64,000 nt of DNA, from the NCBI GenBank assembly GCA_964019055.1, contig OZ025224.1, forward strand, positions 9,257,257 to 9,321,256, in the 5' to 3' direction. Positions 1 to 11,628 of the stretch are shown here, piece after piece. This stretch comes from Anthopleura xanthogrammica. Its lineage: Eukaryota; Cnidaria; Anthozoa; Actiniaria; Actiniidae. The translations under genes and the position numbers were made by a program. The notes below the pieces were generated by a model, which saw only the letters and a program-made list of their open reading frames with translations, was not told the origin of the DNA and did no database searches. Numbering within the stretch: the first letter of the stretch is position 1; each line of letters opens with the position of its first letter.

Positions 1-1009
1 TCGGGCATAAACAAATAACATGAAATAGTGTTAAACTCTTGACACATCTTATACTAAGGAAAGGTCAAACTGTTCCTAAAATACATCGATTTTATAGTTA
101 CCTATTCGAATCTTCATTGTCGTTTTAACTACGAACTAATAAACATTTTTAGCTTGCTTGACCTAGTTTTACCTCATTGACCTTACTACATTTCATTGAA
201 TTTTCAGGATTCCAAAACGTTGAATAACTAGTTTGATCTAAATTCTCTCTAAAATCTCAAAATTTTAGTGGAATTGATATTTTTTAGATGATATTATACA
301 TAAGTCTCTTGTTCGGATATAGAACACAGTTGTTTTGTAAGATAGATCTTGGATGTGATCACTGAACATGGCTTCTAATGAATGAACGTAGTAACTTGAA
401 CGGGCGTTTGTTTGTAAACAATGCGAAGGAGTCTACCGTGACATCATGTGAGTTGAGTCACATGTTTGGTGATCAGAAGGTACACGTGAACGTGCGTGAC
501 GGACCAAGAAAATGGAAAGAAGGAAAGAAAGTTAAAGGAAAGAGGAGAAAGGAAGAAAAAAGGATCCCGCTTTCAGCATTGAAAAATGAAATATTTCTTA
601 CTCGTATCTAGCTTCAGAAAGACTTACCGTCTCCTAGCGACCACAGTCTAATTGAACAATCCTTAGACCCCGTGACAGCCATGTGTTGGAGAGCGTTAGA
701 AAGAGACGGGACTGCTAAAGAAATTTAACAAGAAACCAAATAGTTAAAACTTCATAGTATCTACATGACGTCATGAGCTACACAATACATACGCATGACG
801 TCATAAGCTACTGGGCTTCACCACACATACCGTCTTCGCAAAGGTTGATCGCCAAGTTTGGTACTAGCTTCACTGACGTCACAGTACCAGTATGTCCTCC
901 CATGCTACGCAGTTCATGACCTGTATTAGCGTCCCATACTTTCAGCATAGTATCGCGACTATGAAGGTAAAAGAAACACGGATGTTAGAGAAAGGCGATG
1001 ACCTTCAAA
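1..1009. other. Non-coding flank with three CRE-like sites
   Basis: I see no supportable gene here. Short open frames (for example 378-611 and 892-1086) lack splice context and recognisable composition. Three perfect TGACGTCA palindromes lie at 766-773, 796-803 and 874-881. The interval could be an intron or the downstream region of the WD40 gene at 3.66-5.42 kb, because that gene runs leftward and its later exons were not found. Confidence 0.5.
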
Positions 1010-1860
1010 TTTTATCGAACCCTGAAACAACCTCTGGGCTGAATGATCTAAGTCAGGGCACGGCTAACTCACAGATTGAACCCTGAAACAACATCTGGGA
1101 TGATCTAAGTCAAGGCATGGCTAACTCGCATATCAAACCCTGGAACAACCTCTGGGCTGATCTGAGTCAGGGCACGGCTAACTCACAGATGGAACCCTAA
1201 AACAAACTCTGGGCTGATCTAGGTCAGGGCATGGCTAACTCACAGATAGAACCCTGAAACAACCTCTGGGCTGATCTAGGTCAGGGCATGACTAACTCAC
1301 AGATAGAACCCTGAAACAACCTCTGGGCTGATCTAAGTCAGGGCACGGCTAACTCACAGATAGAACCCTAAAACAAACTCTGGGCTGATCTAGGTCAGGG
1401 CATGACTAACTCACAGATAGAACCCTGAAACAACCTCTGGGCTGATCTAAGTCAGGGCACGGCTAACTCACAGATTGAACCCTAAAACAAACTCTGGGCT
1501 GATCTAAGTCAGGGCATGGCTAACTCACAGATCGAACCCTGAAACAACCTCCGGGCTGATCTAAGTCAGGGCACGGCTAACTCACAGATTGAACCCTGAA
1601 ACAAACTCTGGGCTGATCTAAGTCAGGGCACGGCTAACTCACAGATTGAACCCTAAAACAAACTCTGGGCTGATCTAGGTCAGGGCACGGCTAACTCACA
1701 CATCGAATTGGAATTTAGCTTTTTAAGTTTTGCAGAGGGAGGAAAACCAGAGAACCCGGAGTAAAATCAACGAACCAAGGGAGAGACCTAACAAACTCTA
1801 TTCACATGTGATGCCCGGTCTAGTAATCGAGACCCCAGAGGTGAGAGGCGAGTTCCCTAA
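1010..1860 (-). repeat. tRNA-derived SINE, minus strand, with about 12 tandem tail units
   Basis: Positions 1010-1710 hold about twelve copies of a 57-58 bp unit containing CTGATCTAAGTCAGGGCA and GGCTAACTCACAGAT. Positions 1711-1860 continue into a SINE body (reverse complement of the GTTTTCCTCC and GTTAGGTCTCTCCC segments) and a head with GACCCCAGAGGTGAGAGGCG. The same unit is found once or twice at the 3' end of other SINE copies in the window (10.27, 48.1 and 52.55 kb), so the array is an expansion of the SINE tail. Confidence 0.8.
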
Positions 1861-3662
1861 GTAACACATAGTGCAATTGCGCCAAACTTTACTTAAAACG
1901 CTGCGCAAGTTGAATAAAGGTATTCAACGTTACGCGCAACAAATATCAACGTATGAACACGTCTGTGACTTTACTTATAATGACGTCCAACAAAACCTAC
2001 TCCGCGCGGCCACGATTCCGCGCGTGTAATAGAGTGAATTGCACGCATCATGTATCAAGGTGTCTTACCGCAACGAACGCGCACGCCGTCAGGCAAGAGA
2101 TTTTACTTAGCATTCTCTGTCTTGGCGAATTGTTTTATAGAAAGAATGTCCTTAATCTATGTAACATGGAATCGCATATTTAAACGATGAACCTTGATGT
2201 AATGATGTTGGGTGTCAATATTACTGAGCTGAGAAAAAAGAGGAAATTTTGTACGAATGTGAACTGACGCAACGCATTGTACGGCAACGGCAAGGGACTG
2301 ACGACCCCGTTAAACCATGCAATCAAAATGCGCGATATTGAAGCTATTCTAACCAAAATGCTGAGACACTGCATTTCAACTTGTAAGCTACTGCGTTAAA
2401 AAATAAGATACTGAAAATATACTTTAAATATTGAGCTCAAAATTAGTTAATATAGAAATAATATTCTGTACATAAGTATGAATATCGAATTTTAATTCCT
2501 ACAACTGCATTATATATAATACCATATAAATTATCAGGTAAATTCAAACTAATATAAAAACATTGAATATAATGTATTGAAGATATCATAGATATTTGCA
2601 TAGACTCCTTTTAAGTCTCCAAAAAAATCCGGTGAAAAAACCTGCCAAAAAACTTTGTTTGAAATTATAAAAAAATGATCCAAAACAAAATTATTTCAAC
2701 ATATTCTGCACCAATTTTAAAATGGAAAAGATAAGCAATGAAAAATATTATAGTGTGATAATTAGCAATAAATAAGATAAATATTGGGACCTGAAATGCA
2801 TAGTGAAAATTTAGAGTATAATTCACTTACGTTGTAGTCTTGGAGAATCCATTGATAGCTCTTTAGAATTGTATATTAACCAGAGAGAATTACAAAATAT
2901 AAAAGAGCCATATAATTATCAATAAAATCGGACTTGCTTGCAGCTCTAAACAACTGCAAGAATCGATAAGAGCTCTTGAATTATGCTTGTGTTAAGTCTG
3001 GTAAAGTTCATTAATATTTAATATCCCTGGCTCAAGTACTTGTTCTATCATTGAATTATTAATCAGATATTCTGTAAGCAACAATAAATTAAAGACTGAA
3101 TCTAAAATTTCTTAATCAACTTTGAAAACATCACAAAAGTTCTGTGTAAAATATTTTCAGTTTGCATCTAAGAAAAGAGATATAACAGGCAGGGAAACTT
3201 ACATCAAAGTTTTAAAAACGATTTCATTTCTTGCTTTCTATGGGTTTGGAATATGGTTATAGATTTTTACCACAGGTTATATTGATGGTTTATTGGAATA
3301 TGGGCTGATATTTGAAGACTTTTCATTGGCTAATAAAAATTATAATGTATTTGACACCTTGGCCTAACTAAGCCTTGATGTTATTTATAAATATACTAGT
3401 ATTCTATTTTTGTAAAGACTGTGTACAAGGATAAAAACTTTATCCAGTACGTTAACCATATGTTGTAGACAATTTTATTGCTTGCAGCATAGCTAGTGAA
3501 TGGATTTTTATTTAAGGAAGGATGTCTCAAATGGCAACTTTTCTAACAAAACGAAGAATAATGGAGCCATTACCCAATTCATGGTTTGGACTCCCTTAAA
3601 TTACTCTTTTGGCCCAGCTGCAAGACATCCAGCAGTATGGATTCCAGCTCTTGTACACTCAC
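1861..3662. other. AT-rich non-coding stretch, probable WD40-gene intron
   Basis: Nothing here could be assigned as a gene. The sequence is AT-rich. Two possible minus-strand GTAAGT donors occur near 2830 and 3205, but no convincing WD40 exon precedes them. The interval lies immediately downstream (minus strand) of a clear splice donor at 3661-3662, so at least its right part is intron. Confidence 0.4.
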
Positions 3663-3871
3663 CTTCCAGAGATGACAACAGTCTCTCCACAATCTACGTC
3701 AGTGATGTAATCATTATGACCTTCAAGAACTTGAACATCAAATAAAGCAGTCTTCCATTCTTGCTGTGCTTTAGACAGAACTGTTGGCTTTGTGCTGTTT
3801 CTGGTTGTTTTTGATGATGTCGAAGATTTTGATGATGTTGATGAGGATGTTTTGGTTGAAGATTGTGGCAC

Positions 3872-3903
<32 letters not shown>

Positions 3904-5422
3904 CTGTTGCTGCTACTGATATTGGTAGTGATGCTGGTGATGATGCTGCTGCTGCTGATGATATTGGTAGTGATGCTGGTGATGCTGATGATGATGCTGC
4001 TGCTGATGATGATATTGGTAGTGATGCTGATGATGATGCTGCTGCTGATGATGATATTGATGGAACAGTTACAATAGTCTGAGCCACAGAGTTATCTGCA
4101 CCAACACCACTTTCGTTTTGTGCAACATCTTCACTACTTCCCTCAACACTGTTCTCTCGCTGTAATCTTGAATCCAGTTGTCTTTCCTCCTCTATCCCTG
4201 TTTCTTCTTCCTCTTCCTCTTTGCCTTCTCCTTCTTCATTCCTAGGTGTTAAGTTTTGTTCACTTTCGGTAACAGAACTTTGAGCTGCCCTCTCCATTTT
4301 TTTCACATCTTTCCAAATTTTTTCACGCTGTGCTACAAGTTTTTGAAGTTCTTCTCGAACTTGACCCTTCTTTTTAATCTATATGATGAAATGTTAATTT
4401 CATTATTACCATCTACTTATTTCATCATCTGTTTGGTAATAAAGCACGTAGCAAGTGATGTAAGCACATCTTGATTGCTTTTGGCGCTTCCTAAGTGCTT
4501 CATTACTGAATGGAGAATGGAAAAAGTTTTCTTATGAGAGTACATATTTAAAAGTTGTATGAGAAGGGCCTTTGATTTTTCATTTGAAGTATAATTAACA
4601 AAAGGTGATCCCCATAGCAACTTAATAGCTGTTCTCCTACGAGTAATTAGAATTATCATTCAAAATTTTTTCTGTCATTTTGATTGGCCGAGAGAACTGC
4701 AAATAACTGCCTACAAATAACGGTCTGCTCATGCGCATTACGGTGCAGAGCCATCTTACTGCAAATAACGGTTTGCTCATGCGCAGTAACGCTGTATTTG
4801 ACAATGGCTCGCTTCCCTGAAAAAATGAGCTGACTTTTTTGTTATTGTTTGACTCGCACTGCCCCTCAAAGATTAGAAAAAATAATTTGAATGATAAAAC
4901 AATTATTGAACTCGGTTATCACAAAATATCGAGATTTGTTAGTGTCTTGCAAGCAATTATTTGCTTGCTCGCCACTAACAAATCACAATATTTTGCTCAA
5001 CCTCGTCCAATAATTGCTTAATAATTGTACTGCTCTCGACCAATCAAAATTGAATAATTTTGAGTGTACTGTAACAACGACAATATGATGTTAATAGTGT
5101 TAATGATGATAATCATGCCAAAGATTAACCCTTAAAACACAAAGTCAAAGTAAAAAGCTAAATTTACTTCAAAAAAAATCTAAAATTTATCCAAAATGAT
5201 AACTTGAAATAAGATCTGAGATGGACTTCAAAATAAGCAGCCTTTGTTTCCCCCACCCCTCCCCCCTAAAAACACACTTTTTTAATCTATTTTCCATGGA
5301 ATACGAACCTTCAAGTATTCTTCGTCTGTTAAGTCACGATCTAGTTGATCCAAATGCTCGATTTGGCGAAGTTTTTTACGAAGTTTTCTTATTTCAACAG
5401 ACAAACCTTTCTCGTCCGCCAT
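3663..5422 (-). CDS. WD40-repeat protein, first two coding exons (partial)
   Basis: Exon 1 is 5309-5422, with ATG at 5420-5422 and donor AAG|GTTCGT. Exon 2 is 3663-4378, with a TAG acceptor and donor GGAAG|GTGAGT. Joined, they encode about 276 residues. Residues 1-75 are a charged helical segment with KLRKKLRQIEHLDQLDR. An acidic stretch and a long Ser/Ala-rich tract (GATGAT/GCTGCT-type repeats at 3868-4060) follow. The exon then enters a first WD40 blade with LEGHNDYITDVDCGETVVIS. Remaining blades must lie at lower coordinates or outside the window. The helical N-terminus resembles the KKLRxIExL motif I associate with the C-termini of PYM and eIF2A, which is inference. I do not recognise the orthologue. 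The gene is head-to-head with PEX14, about 500 bp between start codons. Confidence 0.75.
3868..4060. repeat. Coding trinucleotide-type repeat (GATGAT / GCTGCT)
   Basis: Degenerate GAT and GCT triplets lie inside exon 2 of the minus-strand WD40 gene and encode its Ser/Ala-rich tract. The composition explains why all frames look open; the plus-strand Asp/Met-rich frames are shadows. Confidence 0.85.
4680..5060. mobile_element. Foldback-type non-coding repeat in intron 1 of the WD40 gene
   Basis: The stretch contains duplicated CAAATAACGGT(C/T)TGCTCATGCGCA segments (about 4715 and 4765) and a hairpin around 4933-4995 in which GATTTGTTAGTG pairs with CACTAACAAATC. No protein coding is seen. It resembles a non-autonomous DNA element. 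Confidence 0.5.
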
Positions 5423-5921
5423 TTGTAAAGTCGCCACGTAAGACTTCAAATAAAAATTGGGTATCCTGTGGTAAGTTGTGACGTATTTCCGGGCCCAATT
5501 CCTAACAAAAACCGCTAAAAAAGCCAAAAATGTTCCTAATGAATTAACTTCTACCTAAAACAAGTAAAACGTTGGACGAAAAATCATGTTGTGAAGAAAA
5601 AGTATGAAATTTTCATAAAACTGCTTTTGTCTTTGGATTCGGAAGTCATTTTTCCATATGAGTGACGTCACACTTCAAGCGCTATGCGAATCATGGGCTT
5701 CCTGTGGTAAATGTTGAAAAAATATTTTGAAAAATCTGTAATGGGTTTTATTTTGCTATTAAGCTTGTAAAGGCAATAATAACCTAACATTTAGTTTTGC
5801 TAGCCTTTTAATTTTATAAAAAGAGCTTTAGAAATTAACTTACGGGCTTAAAAATATGGGTTGGTCTTGCTGTGGTACACAGTCATAATATTTGGGTTGC
5901 CTGTGGTTAAGATAAAGCAAC
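5423..5921. promoter_or_regulatory. Bidirectional promoter of WD40 gene and PEX14
   Basis: Only 499 bp separates the divergent start codons at 5422 (minus) and 5922 (plus). The region must hold both transcription starts and the 5' UTRs. A near-CRE TGACGTCAC lies at about 5663. No canonical TATA box stands out. Confidence 0.55.
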
Positions 5922-7823
5922 ATGGAGGACAAAGTGAGTTCTTAGTTGTTTTTGATTTTTGATCTTTTTTTCTAAAATTAAGCCATAGATTTTGCCATTT
6001 GATGCTTACTTTCGTTGTCTTTTATTGTGCTGACAGGATTCTAGAGTTGCAATGGCTAAAGAAAAAGAATTACGACAGAAAAAGGTTGGTAAAACTGCTT
6101 GTCTTCAAACATCTATTTTCTGCAGAATAAGTGTTGATCGTTTATTTACCATAATTTTTTACATTATATTATAATTCCAATACCTATTTTTTTATTTGAA
6201 ATATAACACTTTAATGAAATTTGTGAAATATTAGAAATTTTGACTGAAAATCGTTTTTTCAATTGTTTATTTTCGTATTTTATTTTTGCAATCAAATTAG
6301 TAAGCTTATTTTACTATTAAAATATTATTTTATTAATTCATCTCGTATCGAATCATTCTCAGTGATATTTAGTAACTTTATTATTTTGCTAGATTGACAC
6401 AGCAGTGAAATTTCTTCAGAATTCCCGTGTACGACAGACCCCTATGGCCCAAAGGAAATCATTTTTGGAAAAGAAAGGTATACTTAACAATTAGTCCTCG
6501 AGTCCGAATGGTCTACGAGTCAATAGCCCATGAGGCCGAAGGCCGAATGGGCTATTGACTCGTAGGCCATGAGGGCGAGAGGTCTAATTGTTTTAGTAAA
6601 AACCTACTAATCGGTCCAATAAAAGGATGCAAAAAGTTTTGGATTTTGCTTTAAATATATATTTTTTGGTTTTCAAAACCGGCGCTTTTCGCTACTAGAG
6701 GTCTATCACTAATAGACCCCTAGTAGCTCAGCCAATCACAGGACTCGATTGGTGATAGACCATTAGTAGGTTTTTTCTAATGTAGAAGAGACAGAGGTAG
6801 AGTCAAGAAGGTGCATGTTAGGAAGTGCAAGAGGAATCAAAACTCCTTGTTCTTTTTTTTACGAGGGTAGCACTTAATAACCAGTGGCTAACAAACCTGT
6901 GGCCCTTGTTCCATGGTCGAATTGGAATTTAGAAGTTGATTTTTGAGGAATGAGAAAAACCATTGAGAAAAACCCTCATAGCACAGGAGAAAACCAACAA
7001 CAGCAGGGAGAGGGGGTGCAATAAACGAATGATTAAAAAAACTTTTTGGAAAACAGGGTGGAATCTTCAAATTTCATGAAGATTGAGAGTTCAAGAGATG
7101 ATGAGCTTGATAGATGTTTCCTTCTGATCTTTATTTTGTTCTGACATAGGTTTGACCAAAGAAGAAATAGAGCAAGCTATTCTGCAGTCTGGCACTGCTG
7201 CAGATGAAGTAAAATAATATTTATAATAATTCATCTTTTCATAGCCAAATTAGACCCTGGAAAATAAGGTTTGAATTCCCTGCACCCATGGAGTTCTCAA
7301 ATGAATTGGAAAGGGGGAGGGGTGAAAATTAAATGTAAGTCCTGGGGGAGGTGGCAGAAGCAAAAATGGACATCCCCAACCAGAGAGGGGTGAGAAAGAG
7401 GGTCAGAGTAAATAAAGTGAAATGGAATGGTTTGTGATCATTTATTTTGTATTATTATTTCTCAGCTTAATCCACCATCAACTGCTATAGCACCAGTAGG
7501 TGATGGATCTAGTTTAAGGTGAGTTACTGTACATGTTATGCCATTCTAAACATCATGTAATGAAGAAAATGATTTATATTTTATATAGCGCCCTTTCTAT
7601 ATGTATAAATCAAAGGTGCTTTACAATCATGAGAGGTGGTTAGTATGAGGTGTAGGCACTGAGGGTGGTCACTGCCAGGGTTTCTTTTATGTCCTCAGTG
7701 GTTCTTTTACATCCCTCCAAAGCAGGGTAAGGTAGTGGTGAGAGATAGGACTGCTATCTAAAGTGGTCATCTGAGCCACTTGAAGGTCGAACCATTTGCA
7801 GATGTTATTACAAAGGCAGCACC

Positions 7824-7859
<36 letters not shown>

Positions 7860-10800
7860 TGGGGCTTGAATCCACAATTAACCTCCCGCACGAAAGTCTG
7901 GTACTTAACCAACTGAGCCAGCAAATGTGGCAGCAAATGTTTTTACCTGAATCTCATAGACATGCAAAAATCATACAAGTCTCAAAAAATCATACAATCA
8001 AAGAGGGTCATTTGCAAAGATTTTTCCTGCCCAAACCCCTGAAAAGAGTTCGCCAGTTTCCATGAACCATATATATATAAGAGTGTCATTTACAAAGATT
8101 TTCCAGCCAAAAACACTTGATATGCTTTTTAAATAAATATGGGATTTAGCAGTGCCATCACCACAAAATGGCTCTTATCTTCATCAGTGTTAATGCTTTT
8201 GGAAGGTTTTAAAGGTTGCTTTTAACTTATCCTGGTTTTTTTTTTTCAGTCAACCTGTTACACAATTACCTCTACCACCCTTAGTACCCTGGAAAGGATA
8301 TTTTGGGGCTGCAGTCATTGGAGGAGGACTGGGATACTTGCTGGTTAATTTAATCAAGGTATTGATTTATTTAAAGTAATATCTAATTGATATGAATAAA
8401 GTTCTGAGATTAAGGTGAGAGATGCAATAGGGGCAATATCATTATTATTACCACCACCGCTGCTAGCATGCGCCGCCACCATGCGCCTACACCATACAGC
8501 ACCACCATGTGCTGCCACCATGCGCCACTGCCGTTGCCAGCACCACCGCCATGTGCTGCCACTATGTGCTGCCACCATGTGCGGCCACCATGTGCCACCA
8601 CCATGTACCACCACCATGCGCAGCCACCATACGGCACCACCATGTGCTGCCAACATATGCCACTACTATGTGCCACCACCATTCACCACCACCACCATCA
8701 TCATTTGCCAACACCACTGTCATCATTCACCATCAGCATCATCTATATCTTCAACATCTATATATTATTACAGATTATCTCCTAATAATCCAGTTTGTTT
8801 CACATAATAGACAGCTACTGCTAACCTATCATGTATTCCTTTCAGACATATATCCTCCCACTGATCTTTGACTTAAAGGAAAAAGATGAAAAGCTAGAAA
8901 AGTTAGAATCATCCGTAATGGAGCTCAGTGCTAATGTCACAGAAACAGGTACATGACACAGGGAGCCTAAGATCCACTTTTGTAAACTCCTGAAGCAAAG
9001 TGTTCCTTAATATCAAAATAGTCTAGTAGTCCCATATTTTTATCACTCCTTTTTTTGTTGCAGTGCTTGCTGTAGCGCTCACCTCTAACCAAGGCAACCC
9101 AGGGACGATTCCCCGACTTAATTGTCATATGTGATTAGAGTTGTTTGTTCTCTCCTGTGCTTCGAGGGTTTTAAATTAACTTTTAGATTTGAATTGGAAT
9201 CCAGTGGAAGAAGAGCCACCGTGGAATCCACTAATAATCCCGAGCCATTCCCATTAAATTAAATACTGCACGCCCATTGTCATTCATTAGACATATTTCT
9301 CAAATTCACTTCAGTGACCATTAAACAATGGATCCAAGTTGAGGTTGCTCCTCACAGAAAGCACGAGCCTGGATTAAGAACTTGATAAAATACTGCAGCA
9401 AATGTATATTTTAAGACATTAAGTCCAAGCTTGACTTTGAGCCATTGTTTCATGCTCACTCAAGCAAATTTGAGAACAGCCTATTTATGACCTTAGGCAG
9501 TTATTGATTTTCAGAAAAGAGGGGGAGGAGGGTAGTTATTTCATACCTTTGAACAAATAAATCTTATTCATGCTCATTTTTTTCACAGTTGGTTCAGTAC
9601 AAATCACCCTTGATTCAGTGCAGGTAAGTTATGCCTCTACAATGGGAATAGGTAGAGATGAAACAGGATGAAATGGGATTGGGAGAGATGGATTATACCA
9701 TCTTGATATGGGACAGACCTTTTTAGCTAGGGCAGTTTGTTGTCCCATTTCAGACAACCTGTCATTCCCATAAGGGATAGAATAATATACAATGGGAATA
9801 GTTTTATGAGATTGAAAAGGAAATAAGTGGGAATACTGAAGATGCAATGGGATGCATGGGAATGGAACAGGGCTGCTTAAGAGTTGGGATGAAATAAGCT
9901 GGGATGTTTGAAGTGGGAAGGAATGGGATAAGGTGGGATAAAAAATATGAAGGAACAGATGAAGTAAGCATGGAAGAATAAAACTGATGGGGATAAGATA
10001 AAAAATAGGAGCATGACAGAAGACACCTCAATTTTTCTTATTAACATTTGTATTATTCTTTCCTAATTTCATCAAAAAACTTTCCAGAAATTACTGGTCG
10101 AGCAGCAAAAGAAAATTCAAAGACTCTCTTCTGACCTAACGGCAACCCAAGATAAACTTGCAGGCCTTCCAACAGACAGTTACTCTGTAGGCGACCTCAA
10201 AGCAGAAATTGTCTCCATAAAAGGCCTTCTTCTTAACAGGTATTTATAATGATCAAGAATATCAATGTAGCAGTGGTTACTGTCGAACCCTGTGAGTTAG
10301 CAGTGCCCTGACTTAGATCAGCCCAGAGGTTGTTTCACGGTTCCATCCATGATTTAGATAGCCATGATGCCCTGACTTAGATCAGCTCAGAGATAATTTC
10401 AGAGTTCAAAAACAATATTTTTTACCACAAGCCCTTTGAATAAACTTTATGTATTTTATGATTCCAGAAAGCAGTTTCCATCTCCAGTAGTAGGCTCAAC
10501 TCCAGCACAAGGTGTTGGTATTCCCACATGGCAGAGAGCTACACTGCAATCTGCGTCAGGATCATTTGCTAAAGACAAAAAGAATGATGGCAATACTACT
10601 GAACCATCATCACAGAATGAACAACCTAAAGAAACTAAAGAAGAGAGTATTACAGAAGAGGACCACTCCTTGATGAATGGTAAGTGATAGAATGCTGTCT
10701 TATTATTAATATATGATTATGTGAAAATATTGTCACTATGGTTACATACTTCTTACAGCAGAAAAAAGCTTAAAAAAGCTTTCTTTTCTTTTTCATTGAA

Positions 10801-11320
10801 TCAGATAATTACATAATAAACAGAATATTACATGGGTGCTTGTAGATACAAATTTTATTTTCCTGTGTTAAATATCTCCCACTCGCTCTGCTTTCTCGTG
10901 AGATCTTTTCAACACTTGAAGATAAAATCTCCGCATGCCCATGTAATATCCTCTATTTAATTGATATCTCTATCCCATAAATTGTTAATCTTAGGTCATT
11001 CAAGTGATTTGGAGAGAAGCAAGGAGGAAGGTGGTACACCTAGTCCACAGAGCATTAGCAGTGGAAGTGAGACTTGTACCGGCACACCAAACACTGTGAA
11101 ATCAAACTTAAGTGAAAAAGTTATGAACGATGCTGTACTACTTGAAGATGGGGACATTAGTTATGACACAAGTGTGTCGTCAATGTCTGACATGTCTGGT
11201 AATGCGTCTTTTAATGAAGCATCGATTGCATTTTCTTCAACCTGTATTAAGGTTCCATCAGACCCTGCGTCTGTTGAGGAACTGCCTGAAGCTACTGAAG
11301 ATGACCAAGAAGTTGATTGA
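5922..11320 (+). CDS. PEX14: Peroxisomal membrane docking protein PEX14
   Basis: Eleven coding exons: 5922-5933, 6037-6084, 6393-6477, 7150-7208, 7466-7518, 8250-8358, 8846-8948, 9589-9623, 10088-10239, 10468-10679, 10995-11320. All joins are GT-AG with matching phases, giving 397 residues; vertebrate PEX14 is about 380. Residues 21-65 form the conserved N-terminal domain that binds PEX5 WxxxF motifs and PEX19 ([14 protein letters not shown], then [12 protein letters not shown]), with Phe27 and Phe44 at the spacing of the known binding aromatics. Residues 103-122 form a Gly-rich hydrophobic segment ([18 protein letters not shown]) matching the PEX14 membrane span. Residues 123 to about 220 are a predicted coiled coil, followed by a Ser/acidic C-terminus. 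PEX14 docks cargo-loaded PEX5 at the peroxisome. Exon 1 encodes only four residues, and I see no defect. Confidence 0.95.
6483..6780. mobile_element. Palindromic foldback element, PEX14 intron 3
   Basis: The arm GTCTACGAGTCAATAGCCCAT (about 6511-6531) pairs with ATGGGCTATTGACTCGTAGG at about 6548. Further right, GGTCTATCACTAATAGACC and a distal GGTGATAGACCATTAGTAGG extend the folded structure. There is no coding capacity, so a MITE-like element is the best reading. Confidence 0.65.
6850..7070 (-). repeat. SINE fragment (second tail type), PEX14 intron 3
   Basis: TAGCACTTAATAACCAGTGG CTAACAAACC and GAATTGGAATTTAGAAGTTG are shared with 15.50 kb and, inverted, with 44.3 kb. The body segment GAGAAAAACC...CATAGCACAGGAGAAAACCAAC is the reverse complement of the GTTGGTTCTCCCCTGTGCTTCGAGG block of the 43.95-kb copy. 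Confidence 0.65.
7560..7925 (-). repeat. tRNA-derived SINE (TATATAGCGCC type), PEX14 intron 5
   Basis: Read on the minus strand, the head at about 7860-7925 has a Pol III A-box-like TGGCTCAGTTGG and a B-box-like GGATTCAAGCC with tRNA spacing. The opposite end carries TTATATAGCGCCCTTTCTA. A shorter relative with GGGTTCAAGCTCTGGTCTGA is at about 62.44 kb. Confidence 0.75.
8425..8700. repeat. CCACCATGTGCTG-type short minisatellite, PEX14 intron 6
   Basis: Imperfect CCACCATG(T/C)GC units of roughly 12 bp lie between PEX14 exons 6 and 7. They open several overlapping frames on both strands, which are low-complexity shadows. Confidence 0.85.
9060..9200 (+). repeat. SINE copy, PEX14 intron 7
   Basis: A head-like segment (GTAGCGCTCACCTC, then GGGACGATTCCCC) is followed by CATATGTGATTAGAGTTG, TTCTCTCCTGTGCTTCGAGG and GAATTGGAAT, which are the shared body of SINEs at 43.95 and 61.03 kb. 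Confidence 0.65.
9640..10030. repeat. Degenerate GGGATGAAATGGGAT repeats, PEX14 intron 8
   Basis: Purine-rich, imperfect 5-15 bp GGGAT/GGAAT words recur throughout. The minus-strand open frames here are artefacts of this composition. Confidence 0.7.
10270..10410 (+). repeat. Two SINE tail units, PEX14 intron 9
   Basis: Two diverged plus-oriented copies of the 58-bp tail unit are present (TGCCCTGACTTAGATCAGCC and CCAGAGGTTGTTTCA), matching the arrays at 1.0 and 28.5 kb in inverse orientation. Confidence 0.75.
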
Positions 11321-11477
11321 AAACTTGAAGATATAGGCTTTTTGTGGAAATATGGAGGACAAGGATGCATGAATTACTTTGTCATAAAATCAGGATTTGT
11401 ATCTACTATATTTGATATAAATTGAAGTGCAAAAACAAAACTCTTACATCAATGATGGATTGTAAATCCAATAGTAA

Positions 11478-11628
11478 GATGTTTTTCCATTTCAGACCAT
11501 GTGTCATTCCCTAGAGTATCATTTCTTTGTTCAATGGTTGTGCATGAGAAGACACATGAATATGGATACAACTCAATCAAAAAATCTTATTCTTAAGAGA
11601 ATGACACGTGGTCTGTAATGGGAAAACA
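11478..11628. mobile_element. MITE family 1 copy in the PEX14 3' region
   Basis: Inverted arms: CCATTTCAGACCATGTGTCATTCCC at the left pairs with GAGAATGACACGTGGTCTGTAATGG at the right, around a shared core GTTGTGCATGAGAAGACACA. Other copies are at 57.63, 58.70, 60.19 and 62.59 kb. It probably lies in the PEX14 3' UTR. Confidence 0.85.

Noticed and set aside
1010..1710. CRISPR array (regular direct repeats)
   Set aside because: Units are contiguous without unique spacers and lie in a eukaryotic SINE.
3784..4082. Met/Leu- and Asp-rich plus-strand frames
   Set aside because: Shadows of the trinucleotide-rich Ser/Ala coding tract of the minus-strand WD40 gene.
8354..8871. Overlapping His/Pro/Cys- and Trp/Met-rich frames
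   Set aside because: Fall in the CCACCATG minisatellite within PEX14 intron 6.
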